Counted from the stretch's first letter, positions 22,940 through 34,764 are shown. The stretch is 64,000 nt of DNA from Raffaelea ambrosiae (GCA_002778195.1 PCDI01000003.1:1712295-1776294); one strand, 5' to 3'. Notes: generated by a model not told the origin, from the sequence alone. Program-made: numbers and translations.

Positions 22940-24184
22940 TTATGGCGTCACCGTCGTGTTGATGCTAAACTTGTACGTCGCCTGCAGCTCAAACGGCGGG
23001 TCGCCCGGCGAAAAGATCTGCTTGCTCTGCCGCTGCCACGCGGGCTGGTTGATGGCGTCGATCCAGTCCTCCACCTCCATGACCAGACAGCCGTACTGCG
23101 GGATGGTGCGCGGGAAGGCGGGGGGGTTCGCGTCGTCGCCAAAGAGCCCCTGGGTCTTCTTGAGCGCCATGGACCCGTTCTGGCCGCTGCAGCTGTAGAC
23201 CTGGAAGGCCTCCTGGTCGGTGTAGACGTCGAGCTGGATGCCGGACCAGGGCGACTGCAGGCGGGCGACGAAGCCGTCGTCGGCGCGCCAGTCGAACTGC
23301 TTGCCGGTGAGGTCGCGGTTGACCAGGAAGCAGGTGTCGTAGCCGGTGCAGTTGAAGCCGCAGTTGCCGAGCAGGTCCGGGTTCTGGAAGTCGGCGCCGA
23401 TCTGCTTGGGCTGGGACCAGAAGTCGTTGACGGACCCGGGCTGGTTGGCCAGGATGTCGCCGGTGGGGATGAGGATGGTGTCGGCGGCGACGCGCTGGCC
23501 GCTGTAGGGCAGGAAGAGCGAGTGGTTGAGCACGAGGTTGGTCTCGTTGTTGGCGAAGCCGTCGAGGTTCCAGTAGGTGTGGCTGCTCAGCATGATGGGC
23601 GTGGTCTTGGTGGTCGGGAAGGCGAGCATGTGCAGGTCCCAGGTGTGGTCGCCGAGCGTGTAGGTGATGTACGACACCACGTCGCCGGGGAAGCCCTGGT
23701 TGCCGTCGGCGTCGTGGAGCGAGAAGACAATGCTGCTGTTGGTGTGCGACACGACGGTGAAGTTGCGCCAGTCCCAGCCGTGCGGCCCGCCGTGCAGCGT
23801 GTCCACGCCGTCCGGGTGGTCCGGCGTCGGGTTCTCGTTGGGCAGCACGTGGTAGACCGTGCCGTCGATCTCGAACGAGCTGTTCTTGATGCGGTTGGCA
23901 TACCGGCCCGGCACGCCGCCAAAGTGCGGGTGCTGGCGGTCGATGCCGTAGTACGTCGCGTTGTCAAAGCCGCCCACCAGGTCGCGCGCAATGCCGTACT
24001 GGTCGTGCACAATCAGGTTCGACACCGACGCGCCGTATGGGATAAACGACGCCGCGATGCCGTTGCCATATACCCAGTACTTGCCGTCGGCGTCGGGGCC
24101 GGGGCTGCCGCCGCCGCTGCCGTAGCTCTGGGCACAGCTCCGAGCGAGCAGGGCGCCCCAAGAGGCGAGCAGAGAGGTGCGCAT
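22940..24184 (-). CDS. Secreted aldose 1-epimerase (galactose mutarotase family)
   Basis: Interconverts alpha and beta anomers of aldoses. Single exon, 414 residues. The N-terminus (MRTSLLASWGALLARSCAQS) reads as a signal peptide, so an extracellular role in sugar assimilation is inferred. Family motifs in order: YGASVSNLIV, HFGGVPGRYANRI, DGVDTLHGGPHGWDWR, LSSHTYWNL and, near the C-terminus, VMEVEDWIDA. The His of HGGPHG and of SHTYWNL correspond to the substrate-binding/acid histidines of mutarotases. Several N-x-S/T sites fit secretion. GC-rich coding sequence like its neighbours. No sugar-catabolic cluster surrounds it, although a GH78 enzyme lies about 6 kb away on the same strand. Confidence 0.93.
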   Translation of the reverse strand: MRTSLLASWGALLARSCAQSYGSGGGSPGPDADGKYWVYGNGIAASFIPYGASVSNLIVHDQYGIARDLVGGFDNATYYGIDRQHPHFGGVPGRYANRIKNSSFEIDGTVYHVLPNENPTPDHPDGVDTLHGGPHGWDWRNFTVVSHTNSSIVFSLHDADGNQGFPGDVVSYITYTLGDHTWDLHMLAFPTTKTTPIMLSSHTYWNLDGFANNETNLVLNHSLFLPYSGQRVAADTILIPTGDILANQPGSVNDFWSQPKQIGADFQNPDLLGNCGFNCTGYDTCFLVNRDLTGKQFDWRADDGFVARLQSPWSGIQLDVYTDQEAFQVYSCSGQNGSMALKKTQGLFGDDANPPAFPRTIPQYGCLVMEVEDWIDAINQPAWQRQSKQIFSPGDPPFELQATYKFSINTTVTP

Positions 24185-25871
24185 GGTGGATGGAGAGGCA
24201 AAGAACCCGAGAGGTGGAACAATGATAGGAAGCTACAGCTAGGGAGAAGCAATTGGGAAGCTCCAGGAACCGATCGGGAAGCAAACGAAGAGGTGAGATG
24301 GGAGCACACAGAAGGACGAGAAGGATGAGGAAGGGGGGGGGGGGAGACCCCGAGAAGGTCCTCCTCCTCCGTCTGATGACGACCATGAGGGGAAAGGGAA
24401 CTGTTCCCACGTTTGTTTTTTTTGCTCTTCCCGTGATTCAATCCTTCCCTTGCCCTTGCTTGTTCTGCACACGGACCCCCGCTGATGTGACCGTCCTGGG
24501 GAATCCCTGGGAGATTCTTGGGTGCCTTCTGCCCCCCCCCGGTCCTCGGGCGTTCGCGACAATAGTCACCGGAGGTTGGTTGGTTGAACCAGAGTGTGGG
24601 TGTCACGCAATGCACAGGGCAACAAGCTACTAGCCGCGAGATCATGGAGCAGCGAACTCTCTGCCTCCTCCTTGGGTTGCCGATCTCTCCATGGCCTGCT
24701 GGACGGTGTGCGAGAATGGGGCACTGACAGTGTAAGACAAAGGGACTAGTCGGATGCACTGTTGCAGCTGCCTGCACTTGTCGTGCAGCTCGGCCGACCA
24801 GAGGAGCAAAGAAGTCCACAGAAGCTTCCCCTCATCCAGGAAGCTAATAGCAAACCAGGGAAACCAGCTTGCGAGTAGAGACAGTGGTTACACCGTACAC
24901 GAACAGGCGATGCAGAGCCCCTCCCCCCAAAAAGAAACACCGAAAAGTACGGCCGATGCTCCTCTAGATTGGGCAGCTCGTCCTTTTTTTTTATGGGTTT
25001 TGGGTCCGGGGCAACACACCAAAAGCCGTTGGACATAGCATTGCGGATGTCTTTTTCTCTTTGTTGATCATGGCAGGAGGTGGAGAAGTGGGAGAAGTGC
25101 GGAGAAGAGGGCGGGCGACGGGACATGTTTGCACATCCTCGGTCACAGTAATAGTCGCTCTGTATTATTATTGTCTTGCGGTTAATTCCTGTGCATATTA
25201 GCCTGGGGAGGAGCGCCGCTCTTTTCTCGGGCGCGAACAGGAAGGTTACATTGGCGGCTTTTTGCTATTGTTTGGTAACGAGGAAACAGAAGAAAAAAAG
25301 CAGAAAAAAAAAGAAAAAAAGAAAAACACGAGACGAAAAGTTGGGAACGAGAAAAGACATCATCTCACCAGGGCGTAACCGTCCAGACAAGGATGGCATC
25401 CTCCGAGTCCTCTGAGAGTCCCCAGAAGGATCGTCGTCCGTGTTGTTTACCATTGTATTTTGCACTCCGCACCTCAACACGACTTGCAATAACTATGTCT
25501 TGAACTTTGGAATGCCTGCCATGTATCCGAGCTCGTCTGGCTAAATGCAGAAGAGTCTGTCTGCACCCAATGCTCCCAGATCTTGGGTGTACTCTGCAAT
25601 TGAGAGCCGCTCGTGGCAGCTCGAGTCGAACCAACGTCACCATACCGCCACCTAAATCCCGTGAAAACCGTGCCCGACCGAAGTGTAAATAAAAAGCATG
25701 AAAAACAAGCTTCGGCCAGCCGCCACCCCACATCACGCTATGCCCCAAATCCTCCGGACCACACACATGACGTCGTGCTTGATTCCTTCACAACAAATCC
25801 GCGCACCCCTTGCCGTCTGCTTCTCTGCAATGTCTTTCCCCGCCTTTTCTCTTCACCGTAAAGTTTCTTCT
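24185..25871. other. Intergenic: aldose epimerase leader and 3' region of the 909-residue gene
   Basis: No gene supported. A 12-G run (24333-24344; poly-C on the transcribed strand) lies about 150 bp upstream of the epimerase ATG. An A-rich stretch spans about 25290-25330. Confidence 0.5.
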
Positions 25872-28856
25872 TCACCAGAAGGCGTTGATGGCCGGAGCCG
25901 TATCCGGCGCCCGCATGGGCGGCGTCCACATCTTGCTCTGTCCATTGTCCATGAGCACGCCTACGCCGTCCATCTTCTTCACCAGGTCCAGGGCCGGGTC
26001 GACAATCGCGGCAAACATGGCGTCCTGCTTGGCGCGGTTGCTGCCCCAGGCAGCGCCGCCGCCGATGGGCAGAGTCTCGTTCTCGCGGAAGGCCTCCTCC
26101 GCCTGGGCCGACGCGATGCTGACTTCGTACCAGGACGCGAACATGCCTCTGGCCGGGTCGTCGATAGCAGGGGTGCCGCGGAACGTGCCACACAGGGGAT
26201 CGCCCTTGCCCGCTCGCTTCTCCAGCGTCATGTGCCGATTCCACGACACGTCGAGGAAGCTCTGGTCACCGTTGCCGATGAATCTCGCCACGTTGCGCAC
26301 GCGCGCCGACTTGATGATCGTGCAGAAGGAACGGCCGTCTTTGCTCTTCTCGCGGCGGTCATAACCCACTTGGAACTTGGGAGTGCTCATGGGACCACCA
26401 CTACATGATTTAGTAAAACAACCCCGAAATGGAAAAAAAAAAAAAAAAAATCAAAAGGAAACAAATAATAAAGAATTGGAAGGGCACTCACGGGACAACC
26501 AAGGTTCGCAAAAGATCACGGGCAAATTCGCCGTACATCTCTTCCAGCGTTTCCGTCTGGCTGTATGATGCAACAACACGGGCATCCCAGTGGCGCTTGA
26601 TGCAGTGGATCCAGATGGGAGGGCGCGTGTCTTCGATGCGCCGGATGCTGTAGCTGAACTCTTCGGGCCGCGTTCCGTCAATTTCCACGAGAAACGGGCT
26701 CTGGGCGACGGGGTTCCCGTCTCGGCCCTTGTAGAAGCGCTGGCATCGGAACTCGTAGACCACTCGCTTTTCGTGTATGGACCACGCTGCCGTCGGCGAA
26801 GGACCGGCGGGCGCGCTGCCAGCGTCGTCGTCACCGAGGCCAATCGGCGCCAGGAGGTTCTCAATGTCGCTGGCAAAGATCGACAGGCACTTGCTGAAGA
26901 CGACGCTTTCGGGCGAGACGCAGGTGGTGCTCAGCCTGGCCAGCAAGCTCTTGGCCGTCCAGCCGATTGCCCGCTCTCCAGGGGCGTTGAAGGCCAGCCC
27001 GGTTGGATTGGCATCCATGATGAAGATGCGGCCGAGTTCTGCCTGCAGCCGGACCCGGCCCCTGCTGTAGGGGAGATCGGCAACGAGCTTGCTGATGCCT
27101 CTGCGGACGCTCTCGGTGAGTGCCGTGCGTCGCGACAGAGACTTGGTGGTGCTGGGAGTCTTGGCCAGAACCATGGTCTGGCACGGGACCGGAATCAGGG
27201 GTCCAAAGTCTGCCTCGGACTCGGATGACACATCGGCAAGAGGAGGCGTGCTTGGCGTGTCGCCCTCAAACGTGATGAGCTTCTCTTCGGTGGGCACCGC
27301 GGGCTTTCCGTTAGCTTGTTGCTCGTCCTTGGTCCCCTTGTGTCCATATCCAGCTGTTCCGGACAGGCTGTTGGTGCGCGAAGCAGGCTTGCTTGATGCT
27401 GGAGACGGATTGTTCATGAACTGCCACAGCATGCGCATCTGGTAGCCGTGCTTACTATTCTCTGGCAGCGGCGGCGGAAGAGTTGCGGCAGCAGGGGCGT
27501 TTGCCTTTGACGTTGCCGACTCTGTGGATGTGCCCTCACCGTCTGCAGACCCGAGGCCGAGCAGATCAAACGATTCCACGTCGATTTCAGTGGCTTGGGG
27601 GGCGGCTGGGACGGGATGGGGATTTTGGGCCGACCCTCCCACATACGTGTTGGTCGCGTTGTCGGTCATGTTGGGCTTGTCGATAGAAGTAGGCTTCAGA
27701 GTCGGGCTCTGAGCCGAGCTGTGTGTCGGGCTCGGCTGTTTCTCCGAGGCAGCGGCAGAGGCTACCACCTTGGGAGGTGGCATACCCGTGATCTTGGACA
27801 CATACTGGGCATCCGTGAACCAGACTGGCTCGAGACGTGCGTCGTCCTCGAACGCGGGCTTTGCCTTGGGTCCGAAGAACGAGACTTCGAATCGCTTGGT
27901 GCGGTCAGGCAGGCAGATCCGGAGACACACAGCCCGAGAAAAGGCAGCCTTGAAAACCTGTGTCATCTGATTTCCAGGATACTGGGCCGGGTCGAAGATG
28001 GTGGAGGTGAGCAGGCCCATGTTGACGTGGGCCATGTAGCGAGTGTCGACGTGGTAGGCAATGCCGTCGGCCACTTCCGACTGCAAAATGTGCTTGGGAG
28101 GCGGCATGACAAACATCTGGACAGGTCAGTGGCGCTTCACATGGAGCAAAGCGGGCGAACCCAAAGACTTTGACAGACCAGAGACTGCAGACAGGGCACA
28201 CGAAGAGAGGAAGCACAAAAGGAACGAACCAACGAGCGAGCCAAGCAACCAAACAACCAGACGGCCACAGAAACACTTACATGGCGCTTGAGCATGTTGT
28301 CGAGCATCGTGCTCGCCTGGCTGATGCTGTCGGCCGAGTCGGCGCCCAGGTAGACCAGACGGCCTGTCTGGTCCGGCGCAGCAAAGGCCCCGGACGCCGC
28401 ACAGATGGCCTTCATGGCCTCGGGAGAGACGAAGGAGGCCACCGTCGTGGTCGCAATGACCTCTTCCTTGAGGCGGGTCCAGACCTTGGAGAACTTGTAC
28501 TTGTCGAACACGGCAGGGCTCTGCAGGTCGACGTCTTTCTGGTCGAGATGGTCGGGCGAAGGCGGCAGCTCACCAGGAGTGGGCGCGGCGAGCCACTCGT
28601 TTTCGGGGATGCCGTCCGACGACGACGAGGGGCCCCCGCGCACGTCGCCCTCGATTTCGTACTGGACCTTGCGGAAGCTCTCCTGGACGGCGCGGGCGCT
28701 GCGTTTGTCGCACAGGACGCGGAACCAGCCCGTCTCCTGGTCGAAGGTGTAGTGGCCCCTTGGGTGCTGGGCGCGAAGGGCCGCCAGGACGCGCTGGACG
28801 CCCGCGTCCTGGTACTTCCAGATGGTGGAGAGCAGGAGCTCCGTCTGCTCCTCCAT
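25872..28856 (-). CDS. Conserved-looking fungal protein of unknown function (909 residues)
   Basis: Three exons: 28856-28281, 28116-26492 and 26400-25872; the sum is divisible by three. Start ATG gives MEEQTELLLS after a long pyrimidine-rich leader. The N-terminal 190 residues contain a basic segment (CDKRSARAVQESFRKVQ) and an alpha/beta segment ending LVYLGADSADSISQASTMLDNMLK, which could be a KH-like RNA-binding fold; this is a guess from shape only. The middle is a Ser/Pro/Gly-rich linker (about residues 300-480), followed by a folded part (YSRGRVRLQAELGRIFIMD) and a C-terminal domain with FCTIIKSARVRNVARFIGNGD. I do not recognise a named family. The last exon begins near an in-frame ATG and could be mistaken for a separate 172-residue gene. 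The 91-nt gap with GTGAGT donor, TAG acceptor and preserved frame argues for an intron. Confidence 0.75.
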
Positions 28857-29989
28857 GCTGGGCGGTTTTTTTGTTGTCACTAGGAGAGGTCGATGAAGGG
28901 AGACGAGAAGAAGAGAGAGAGAAAGAGAAGAACGAGAAGCGAGGAAAGAAAGAAGATGGAGAAGAAAAGAAAGAAGAAGAGAGCAAAGAGAAGGCGGAGG
29001 TTTGGTTTGTTGAAAGAAAGGAGAAGAAAAAAACAGAAAGAAAGAGAGGCGAGAAAGACGAAGATGGAGGAAAAGAAAGACGAAAGTGAAAACGCGCAGA
29101 AGAAGGCACAGGGCCGCGACGGGGGGGGGGGGGGGGGGGGGGGGGCGGCTGGACGGCGGGCGGAGGGCAGCGGGCGCGAGGTGAAGACGGGCTGAACAAG
29201 GAGTGACAAACCTGCTGGCGTCTCCAAGTGGGCAGGTTCTGGGCCGGCAAAGAAACGGAAAGAACCCCCATCCAGCATCCAGAGGCCAGCGGATGCCGTC
29301 CATGGCAGTTTGGCGTTTGTCACACCCGAAGCGGTGGAGACCTTGCCATGGTCGTTTGTCTCTGCCATTGTGTCTGTCTGTGACGCCATTGCGTCATGAA
29401 CGTTGAGTACCACGCGTGAAAGGTCTGGTGCTCTTGGCGTGGAATGGGATTCTCGAGGAAGCCGAGAGAGCACTGGCATGGGTTTTATGGTGCTGGGCTA
29501 CGAATGGGATGCACTTTCCCTAAAGACACAGATGTGCCAACCTGTTCGCTCTTTCCTATTCAAGACGGGACCATGATAGTATGCAAGCAGCCGATCTCGG
29601 CTTTGATATAGCTCATCCCATCCTAGGCTGGGGTTGTTTTGTTAATGGAATGCATTTGTGCTTGGACTGCACGCGGCTTTTTCACGGGTTGTTGAACCAA
29701 TCGAGGCGTACAGGTCGATCTTGTGGAAGCTTGTTGAGCTGTTTGGCCTGTCCCCAAGCCGCGAAAGGAGGCACTTTGCCGTACAAACACGGAGCCCAAA
29801 GGAAAGAGAACCAAACCGATCAGCGATCAACGGCAGTCTTTGGAGATGTTCCTCTGCCATTTTCCTATATACACGATGCCTTTACCGGCAAGTCTCCCTC
29901 CCGTAGAACAATGTTTGAGCGCACTTCCCCCTTGTCGCCATGCTTCGTCCTTCGTATCCCATTCTGACGGCAAGCCTCTCCGTGGGTGG
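28857..29989. other. Pyrimidine-rich leader region with 25-G run; no other gene
   Basis: Upstream of the 909-residue gene (minus strand) the transcribed strand is almost pure C/T for about 230 nt (28865-29095). A run of 25 G (29121-29145, poly-C on the transcript side) follows. Such CT-rich leaders are typical of filamentous-fungal promoters. The rest, to 29989, is the 3' region of the rhamnosidase gene. Confidence 0.6.
29121..29145. repeat. 25-nt G homopolymer
   Basis: Uninterrupted run of 25 G on the plus strand, the longest of five G runs of 11 or more in the window. Its length may be uncertain because homopolymers are error-prone. Confidence 0.9.
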
Positions 29990-32911
29990 CTAGCTGGACT
30001 GGTGCGCTTCGAAGAATGCGTCCACCTCGGCCGACGCTGGCGGCGCCTCATAGACGCACGCGAACCTGTGCGTCCCCGAGCCGACGCGCGCCGCCTCGTC
30101 TGTCTTGCCCGCAGCCGTGCCACCAGCACCAGCACCGGCACCAGCACCAGCACCAGCAGCGCCCGGCAGCGTCACCCACGCCTCCGTGTTGGGCGGCACC
30201 TCCACCTCCAGCGAAAACACGCGGACGGCATGTTTGGTTTTGTCCGTGTCGTCCTCCGCGAGCGTCCAGCTTGACCGGATCCGCCCGTACGGGCTCTCGT
30301 AGACCGTGTCGGCATGCGTCAGGCTGCCGCCCGGCTGCGGCTGCACGTCAAACGCCTGCCAGCCGGGCGTGCGCGGCCGCAGGCCGCCCACCACGGCGTG
30401 CAGCCAGTGCACCACGGAGCCCAGCGCGTAGTGGTTGAAGCTGGTCATTTCGCCCGGGTTGATGGACCCGTCCGGCAGCAGCGAGTCCCAGCGCTCCCAG
30501 ATCGTCGTGGCGCCCATGGTCACCGGGTACAGCCACGACGGGCACGCCGTCTCCTGCAGCATGCGGTACGCCAGCGCCACCTGGCCCGTGGCCGTCAGCG
30601 CGTGCGTCACCGCGGGCGTGCCGGCAAACCCCGTGGCCACGCGGAACCGGTCCTTCGCGACCAGGCGCGCCAGGCGCGCGCCGGCCGTCGCCCGCTGTGT
30701 CTGGCCGTTGTCGTCGTCCGCGTACAGCCCAAACACAATGGCCAGCGACAGCGCCGTCTGGGTGTCGCACACGAGCAGGCCCGACGGCGCCATGTACTTG
30801 TGCCGGAAGGCGTCCCGCCGGGCCCGCGCGTCGGCCGCGTACCGGGCCGCGTCGGCCTCGTAGCCGGCGCCCAGCTGCCGGCTGATCGCGGCCAGCCGGT
30901 CGGTGACGTGCACCAGGTACAGATCGGCCACCAGGACGCCGTCGGTGCGCGCCTCGAGCGGGTTGTCGGCCGGCGCCTTGGGGTCCAGCCAGTCGCCAAA
31001 CTGCCACTGCGACTCGCGCCAGAGGAGGCCGCCCGTGCGGGCCTCCTTGGGGATGCCCGCATCCACCCAGGCCTTCATGCTGTCGTGCTGCCGCCGCAGG
31101 AGCGCGGCGTCGCCCGACGCCTGGTACAGGTCCCACGGCGTCAGCACGGCGACGTCGCCCCAGACGGCCTCGGGCGGCCCGGCCTCCATCAGGCCCTGCA
31201 CGAACGGCACCACCAGCGGCACCACGCTGCCGCGGTGGCCCGGCTCGTGCGCCTGCTCCGCGGCCACGTCCTGCAGCCACTCGCCCAGCATGCCCGTCGT
31301 CCGGTACAGGAAGCTCGCCGACGGCGCAAACACCTGGATGTCGCCCGTCCAGCCGAGGCGCTCGTCGCGCTGCGGGCAGTCCGTGGGCACCGACAGGAAA
31401 TTGCCGCGCATGCTCCACACGGCGTTGGCGTGCAGCTGGTTGATGAGGGCGTGCGAGCAGCCAAACGTGCCCGTGCGGGCCATGTCTGTGTGGGTGACCA
31501 GCGCCGTCAGGCGCGCCGCCTCCAGAGCCCGCGCGCCGCCCGGCCAGTTGTCGACCTGCACGAACCGGAAGCCGTGAAAGGTGTACGTGGGGGACCAGTC
31601 GACGATCTTGGTCGTGTCCGCGGCTGCCAGGACCAGCTCGTCGGTCGCCTTGGCGGACCGCAGGGGCCGCGTGCCGAGCTCGCCGTTCTTCTCCAGGACC
31701 TCGGCATGCACGAAGCGGATGGTGTGGCCGTCTGCGATTCTGTCGCGGAAAGACGCTTGCACGTGCAGCTTCCCGACCAGATTCTGCCCAAAGTCGACAA
31801 TGGTCTTGCCGGCCGGCGTCTGAAACACCCTTTGCGCCGCCACCCGCTCGACGACGCGGACAGGCGGCGCTTCCGGACAGACGAGTGCCGCCGTGGGGAA
31901 GTCCAAGATGCGCACGGTCTTCCAATCGCTGCCGCCGCCGCCGCCGCCGCCGCCGTCGCCGCCGTCCTCCCCAGTCCTCCACCACCCGGGCGTCTCCTGG
32001 CGCTGGTCGTACACCTCGCCGTCGTAGATCTCGCTCCGCACAATGGCGCTCCGGCGCGCCGTCCAGGTGTCGTCCGTGGCCACCACAAAGGTCGCCGGCC
32101 GGCCCTGGTCGTCCACATAGGCCACCTCGAGCTGGGCCAGCACGCCCAGGTCCTTGCCGTAGTTGTACCGGAAGTTGCCCCAGCCGAGCCGGCCGGCAAA
32201 CCAGCCCTCGGCGACCTCGAAGCCGAGATGGACCCGTTTTTTGTCTTTCAACAGATCCGTCACGTCGTGCACTTGGTACGCCAGCCGGTGCCGGTAGCTC
32301 GTCCACCCCGGCGCCATGACGTCATCCCCCACGCGCACGCCGTCAATGCTGCCCTCGTAGACGCCGTGCGCCGTGGCGTACAGCCGCGCCCGCACAATGC
32401 GGCGGTGGCTGGGCAGCGCAGCGGCCTTGCGCAGCCGGTGCACCGGCAGCGGGCCGTCCTCGGTGAGCGGGGCGCCGTCCTGGACGCCGATCATCTTGGC
32501 CGTCCAGTCGTCCTTGGTCAACAGACCGGCCTCGACGACGGCCCAGGGCGACCAGTCGCTGACGGCCTCGACGCCGTCCTCGGCCACCCCGGCGGCCCGG
32601 ACGCGGACTTTGACGCGTTCCCGGGACGCGAGCGGCTCGACCGGCCAGGGCACGAGCACGGAGTCCCCGCTGTCCCGGTGGATCGAAGTACTCGCAGTCG
32701 CCTCCGCATCGGCGGTCGTCGGCCCCACACGGGCCATCTCGAGAGTGTACGACTGCTGCTTCCAGCCTTGAACTGGCGCCCTCCCATTGGTAAGGGGACC
32801 ATCAATGCCCGAGGGAGCGAACCGCCACGAAATGCGCGGCCGGCTGGTGCTGAGCCCGAGGCCGGAGTGGTGGTGCTCAAACGTCGGCGCAAAAATGCGT
32901 GGGCCAGCCAT
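29990..32911 (-). CDS. Alpha-L-rhamnosidase, glycoside hydrolase family 78
   Basis: Inverting exo-glycosidase that releases terminal L-rhamnose from plant flavonoid glycosides and pectic side chains. Single exon, about 973 residues from the ATG giving MAGPRIFAP. I chose this start because family similarity begins at APTFEHHHSGLG....RISWRF. The open frame runs further upstream with more Met codons (32998, 33016, 33079), so a longer N-terminus cannot be excluded. Domains: N-terminal beta-sandwich domains, the (alpha/alpha)6 catalytic domain with TDCPQRDERLGWTGDIQ (about residues 508-525, carrying catalytic acidic residues) and QWQFGDWLDP, and a C-terminal beta domain from NHYALGSVVHWL. Gly-rich insert at about 31930-31965. 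No signal peptide at the chosen start, so the enzyme is probably intracellular. GC is high throughout. Confidence 0.93.
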   Translation of the reverse strand: MAGPRIFAPTFEHHHSGLGLSTSRPRISWRFAPSGIDGPLTNGRAPVQGWKQQSYTLEMARVGPTTADAEATASTSIHRDSGDSVLVPWPVEPLASRERVKVRVRAAGVAEDGVEAVSDWSPWAVVEAGLLTKDDWTAKMIGVQDGAPLTEDGPLPVHRLRKAAALPSHRRIVRARLYATAHGVYEGSIDGVRVGDDVMAPGWTSYRHRLAYQVHDVTDLLKDKKRVHLGFEVAEGWFAGRLGWGNFRYNYGKDLGVLAQLEVAYVDDQGRPATFVVATDDTWTARRSAIVRSEIYDGEVYDQRQETPGWWRTGEDGGDGGGGGGGGSDWKTVRILDFPTAALVCPEAPPVRVVERVAAQRVFQTPAGKTIVDFGQNLVGKLHVQASFRDRIADGHTIRFVHAEVLEKNGELGTRPLRSAKATDELVLAAADTTKIVDWSPTYTFHGFRFVQVDNWPGGARALEAARLTALVTHTDMARTGTFGCSHALINQLHANAVWSMRGNFLSVPTDCPQRDERLGWTGDIQVFAPSASFLYRTTGMLGEWLQDVAAEQAHEPGHRGSVVPLVVPFVQGLMEAGPPEAVWGDVAVLTPWDLYQASGDAALLRRQHDSMKAWVDAGIPKEARTGGLLWRESQWQFGDWLDPKAPADNPLEARTDGVLVADLYLVHVTDRLAAISRQLGAGYEADAARYAADARARRDAFRHKYMAPSGLLVCDTQTALSLAIVFGLYADDDNGQTQRATAGARLARLVAKDRFRVATGFAGTPAVTHALTATGQVALAYRMLQETACPSWLYPVTMGATTIWERWDSLLPDGSINPGEMTSFNHYALGSVVHWLHAVVGGLRPRTPGWQAFDVQPQPGGSLTHADTVYESPYGRIRSSWTLAEDDTDKTKHAVRVFSLEVEVPPNTEAWVTLPGAAGAGAGAGAGAGGTAAGKTDEAARVGSGTHRFACVYEAPPASAEVDAFFEAHQSS

Positions 32912-34764
32912 GGTTGGTGGATGGCTGTGAGACAAGACAATGGACAGATGGATGGAATCTCCAGGTAGAGGAGAGTCGGAGGATTGCAGTTCTGTCATCG
33001 TGGAGAGGGGAGCCATGGGCGCGGCAACCGGTGGTGTTGTTTTGTAGTTGAGTGAAACGAGAACCCTCTCGGCAGTCATTGGGCCCAGCTTGGTTAAGGT
33101 ACAAGTGTCGGCTGGCATTGTCCCGAATAGCGCATCAGAACACCTAAATGCGCTCGTCTAGGCGTCTGATAGGCCTATAAATTAGAGCTCGGCCGGATAC
33201 ATAACTGCTTCCCAGCCACACTTTGACCACCCTGCTCCTGTGCATGATAACTACTTCCGTGGTCTGTACTAGATACCTGTCGTACTACTCTCTCTACCTT
33301 GGGTACTAACTAATCCCTGGCAACCAGCCCAGGCCCCCCTTCCAAGAGTTCGCCGTGTCTCTTCACTCAAGCTTGCACACCCGGCACTCTGCTCTGGAAG
33401 AGAAAGACGGTTGCGGGGCTTTGCCTTGTTCAATGTACGTCTTGTTCTTGAATCGTCTTCTTCGTGCTGGCCGCATGCATGCCTAGGGAGCGGCAGAACA
33501 CTAAAGAGAAACGTCCCCGCCCAATGTATTTTAAGAGTCATTAGTTCTCGGTTGTGCAGATCCTAGCATTAAGGCCTACTGTTTGGTGTTTAGCACCCCG
33601 TTTTCGGTGGGGAGTTTGTGGATCTAGTCGGCTGTGGATTAACTGATTCTGCCCAGAAACAAGCCCCAAAGGGCTCTTCTGTACTCTGGAAACGCTTATA
33701 TGACACGATTTCCCTCCACTCGAATATGGGGGCGAATACAGTTGATTCATAGTAATGCCCGGGTGCCTCAAGCTTCAACTCACGTGTCGGATTGGCCGGC
33801 CTCTCCGCATCCCAGCCTCGTCTTGTCGGCTAACGACTGTGCATCGGTATCAAGGCCGCTATAGACCGGGTGTCGACGCGGGCGGTGTTTTGAGTGCGGA
33901 GGCCCTTGGAACCGTGGCCAACGGCATCTTGCTGCGTCCACAGAGCTACCCAGTCGGAACGCCGGGGCAGAGAACCGGCTTCATCCTGTAAAGCGGCATG
34001 TACGGCCCGGAGACGTCTGGGAGGTGGAAACACACAGCAACCATGACGCACTTTTGTCTGTACAAAACTGCCATAGCATCGGCTTTGCTTCATTATTATA
34101 TAAACAGAGTATCTCCCCCAAAAACATGAAACTAGGGAGGGCAAGGAGGCCGTATTGGGGTTCTGTGGTGCTTGCCCGCTTCCCAGTCATACATGCCGTT
34201 TCTTGTGTGCCTCCACATTCGTCTGTGCCATCGATAGAGAGAAAACATAAGCAGCGTAGAAAGGGAGACAACTCCAAAATCATAAATGGAACAGAGCTGT
34301 AGAAAGAACGCAAACAAATCATAAATGGAACAGAGCGCTTCTGTGCGGCGCACCATGGTTGCCTGTCTCCAAATGAACAAGACCTGCTGTGAAAATGTGC
34401 TGCGTTGTGTCCGTAGCCAAAAAATAAAAAAAATATAAGACAGAGATGTCGAAATAGAAAAAAGTCAAGTCAAACATATCGAACGCCAAACTCCATGGTC
34501 TATGATCATGTTTCCGTAGAAGATCCCCTTTTTTTCCGTGGATGAAAGCAGTTTCGTGAGGGTGGTGAACAACGGGACGAAGAGGCGCCAAGAGCGCCGA
34601 GTCAGGAGAAAAGACGGAGGAGAGGTGAGGAGAGGCGATGGAGAAGAAAGCGGAGTGGAGAGTGAAGAGTGAAGAGTGAAGAGCAAACCATCTCGGGCAA
34701 CCGCGGCGACAGCCCCGGCCACCCTGGCATGCACCTCGATGAACACCCCTTCAACCCCCCCCCT
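32912..34764. other. Intergenic between GH78 and the She3-like gene, no gene
   Basis: About 1.85 kb with short unsupported frames. It contains the rhamnosidase promoter and the 3' region of the She3-like gene. A GTGAAGA-type short tandem run sits near 34658-34682. Confidence 0.5.

Noticed and set aside
25872..26390. Separate 172-residue gene starting MSTPKFQVGYDRR
   Set aside because: Only about 90 bp from the preceding exon, with consensus donor and acceptor and preserved reading frame; better as the last exon of the 909-residue gene.
30314..32968. 884-codon plus-strand frame opposite the rhamnosidase
   Set aside because: Arg/His/Ala/Pro-rich antisense shadow of GC-rich coding DNA; the minus strand has clear GH78 motifs.
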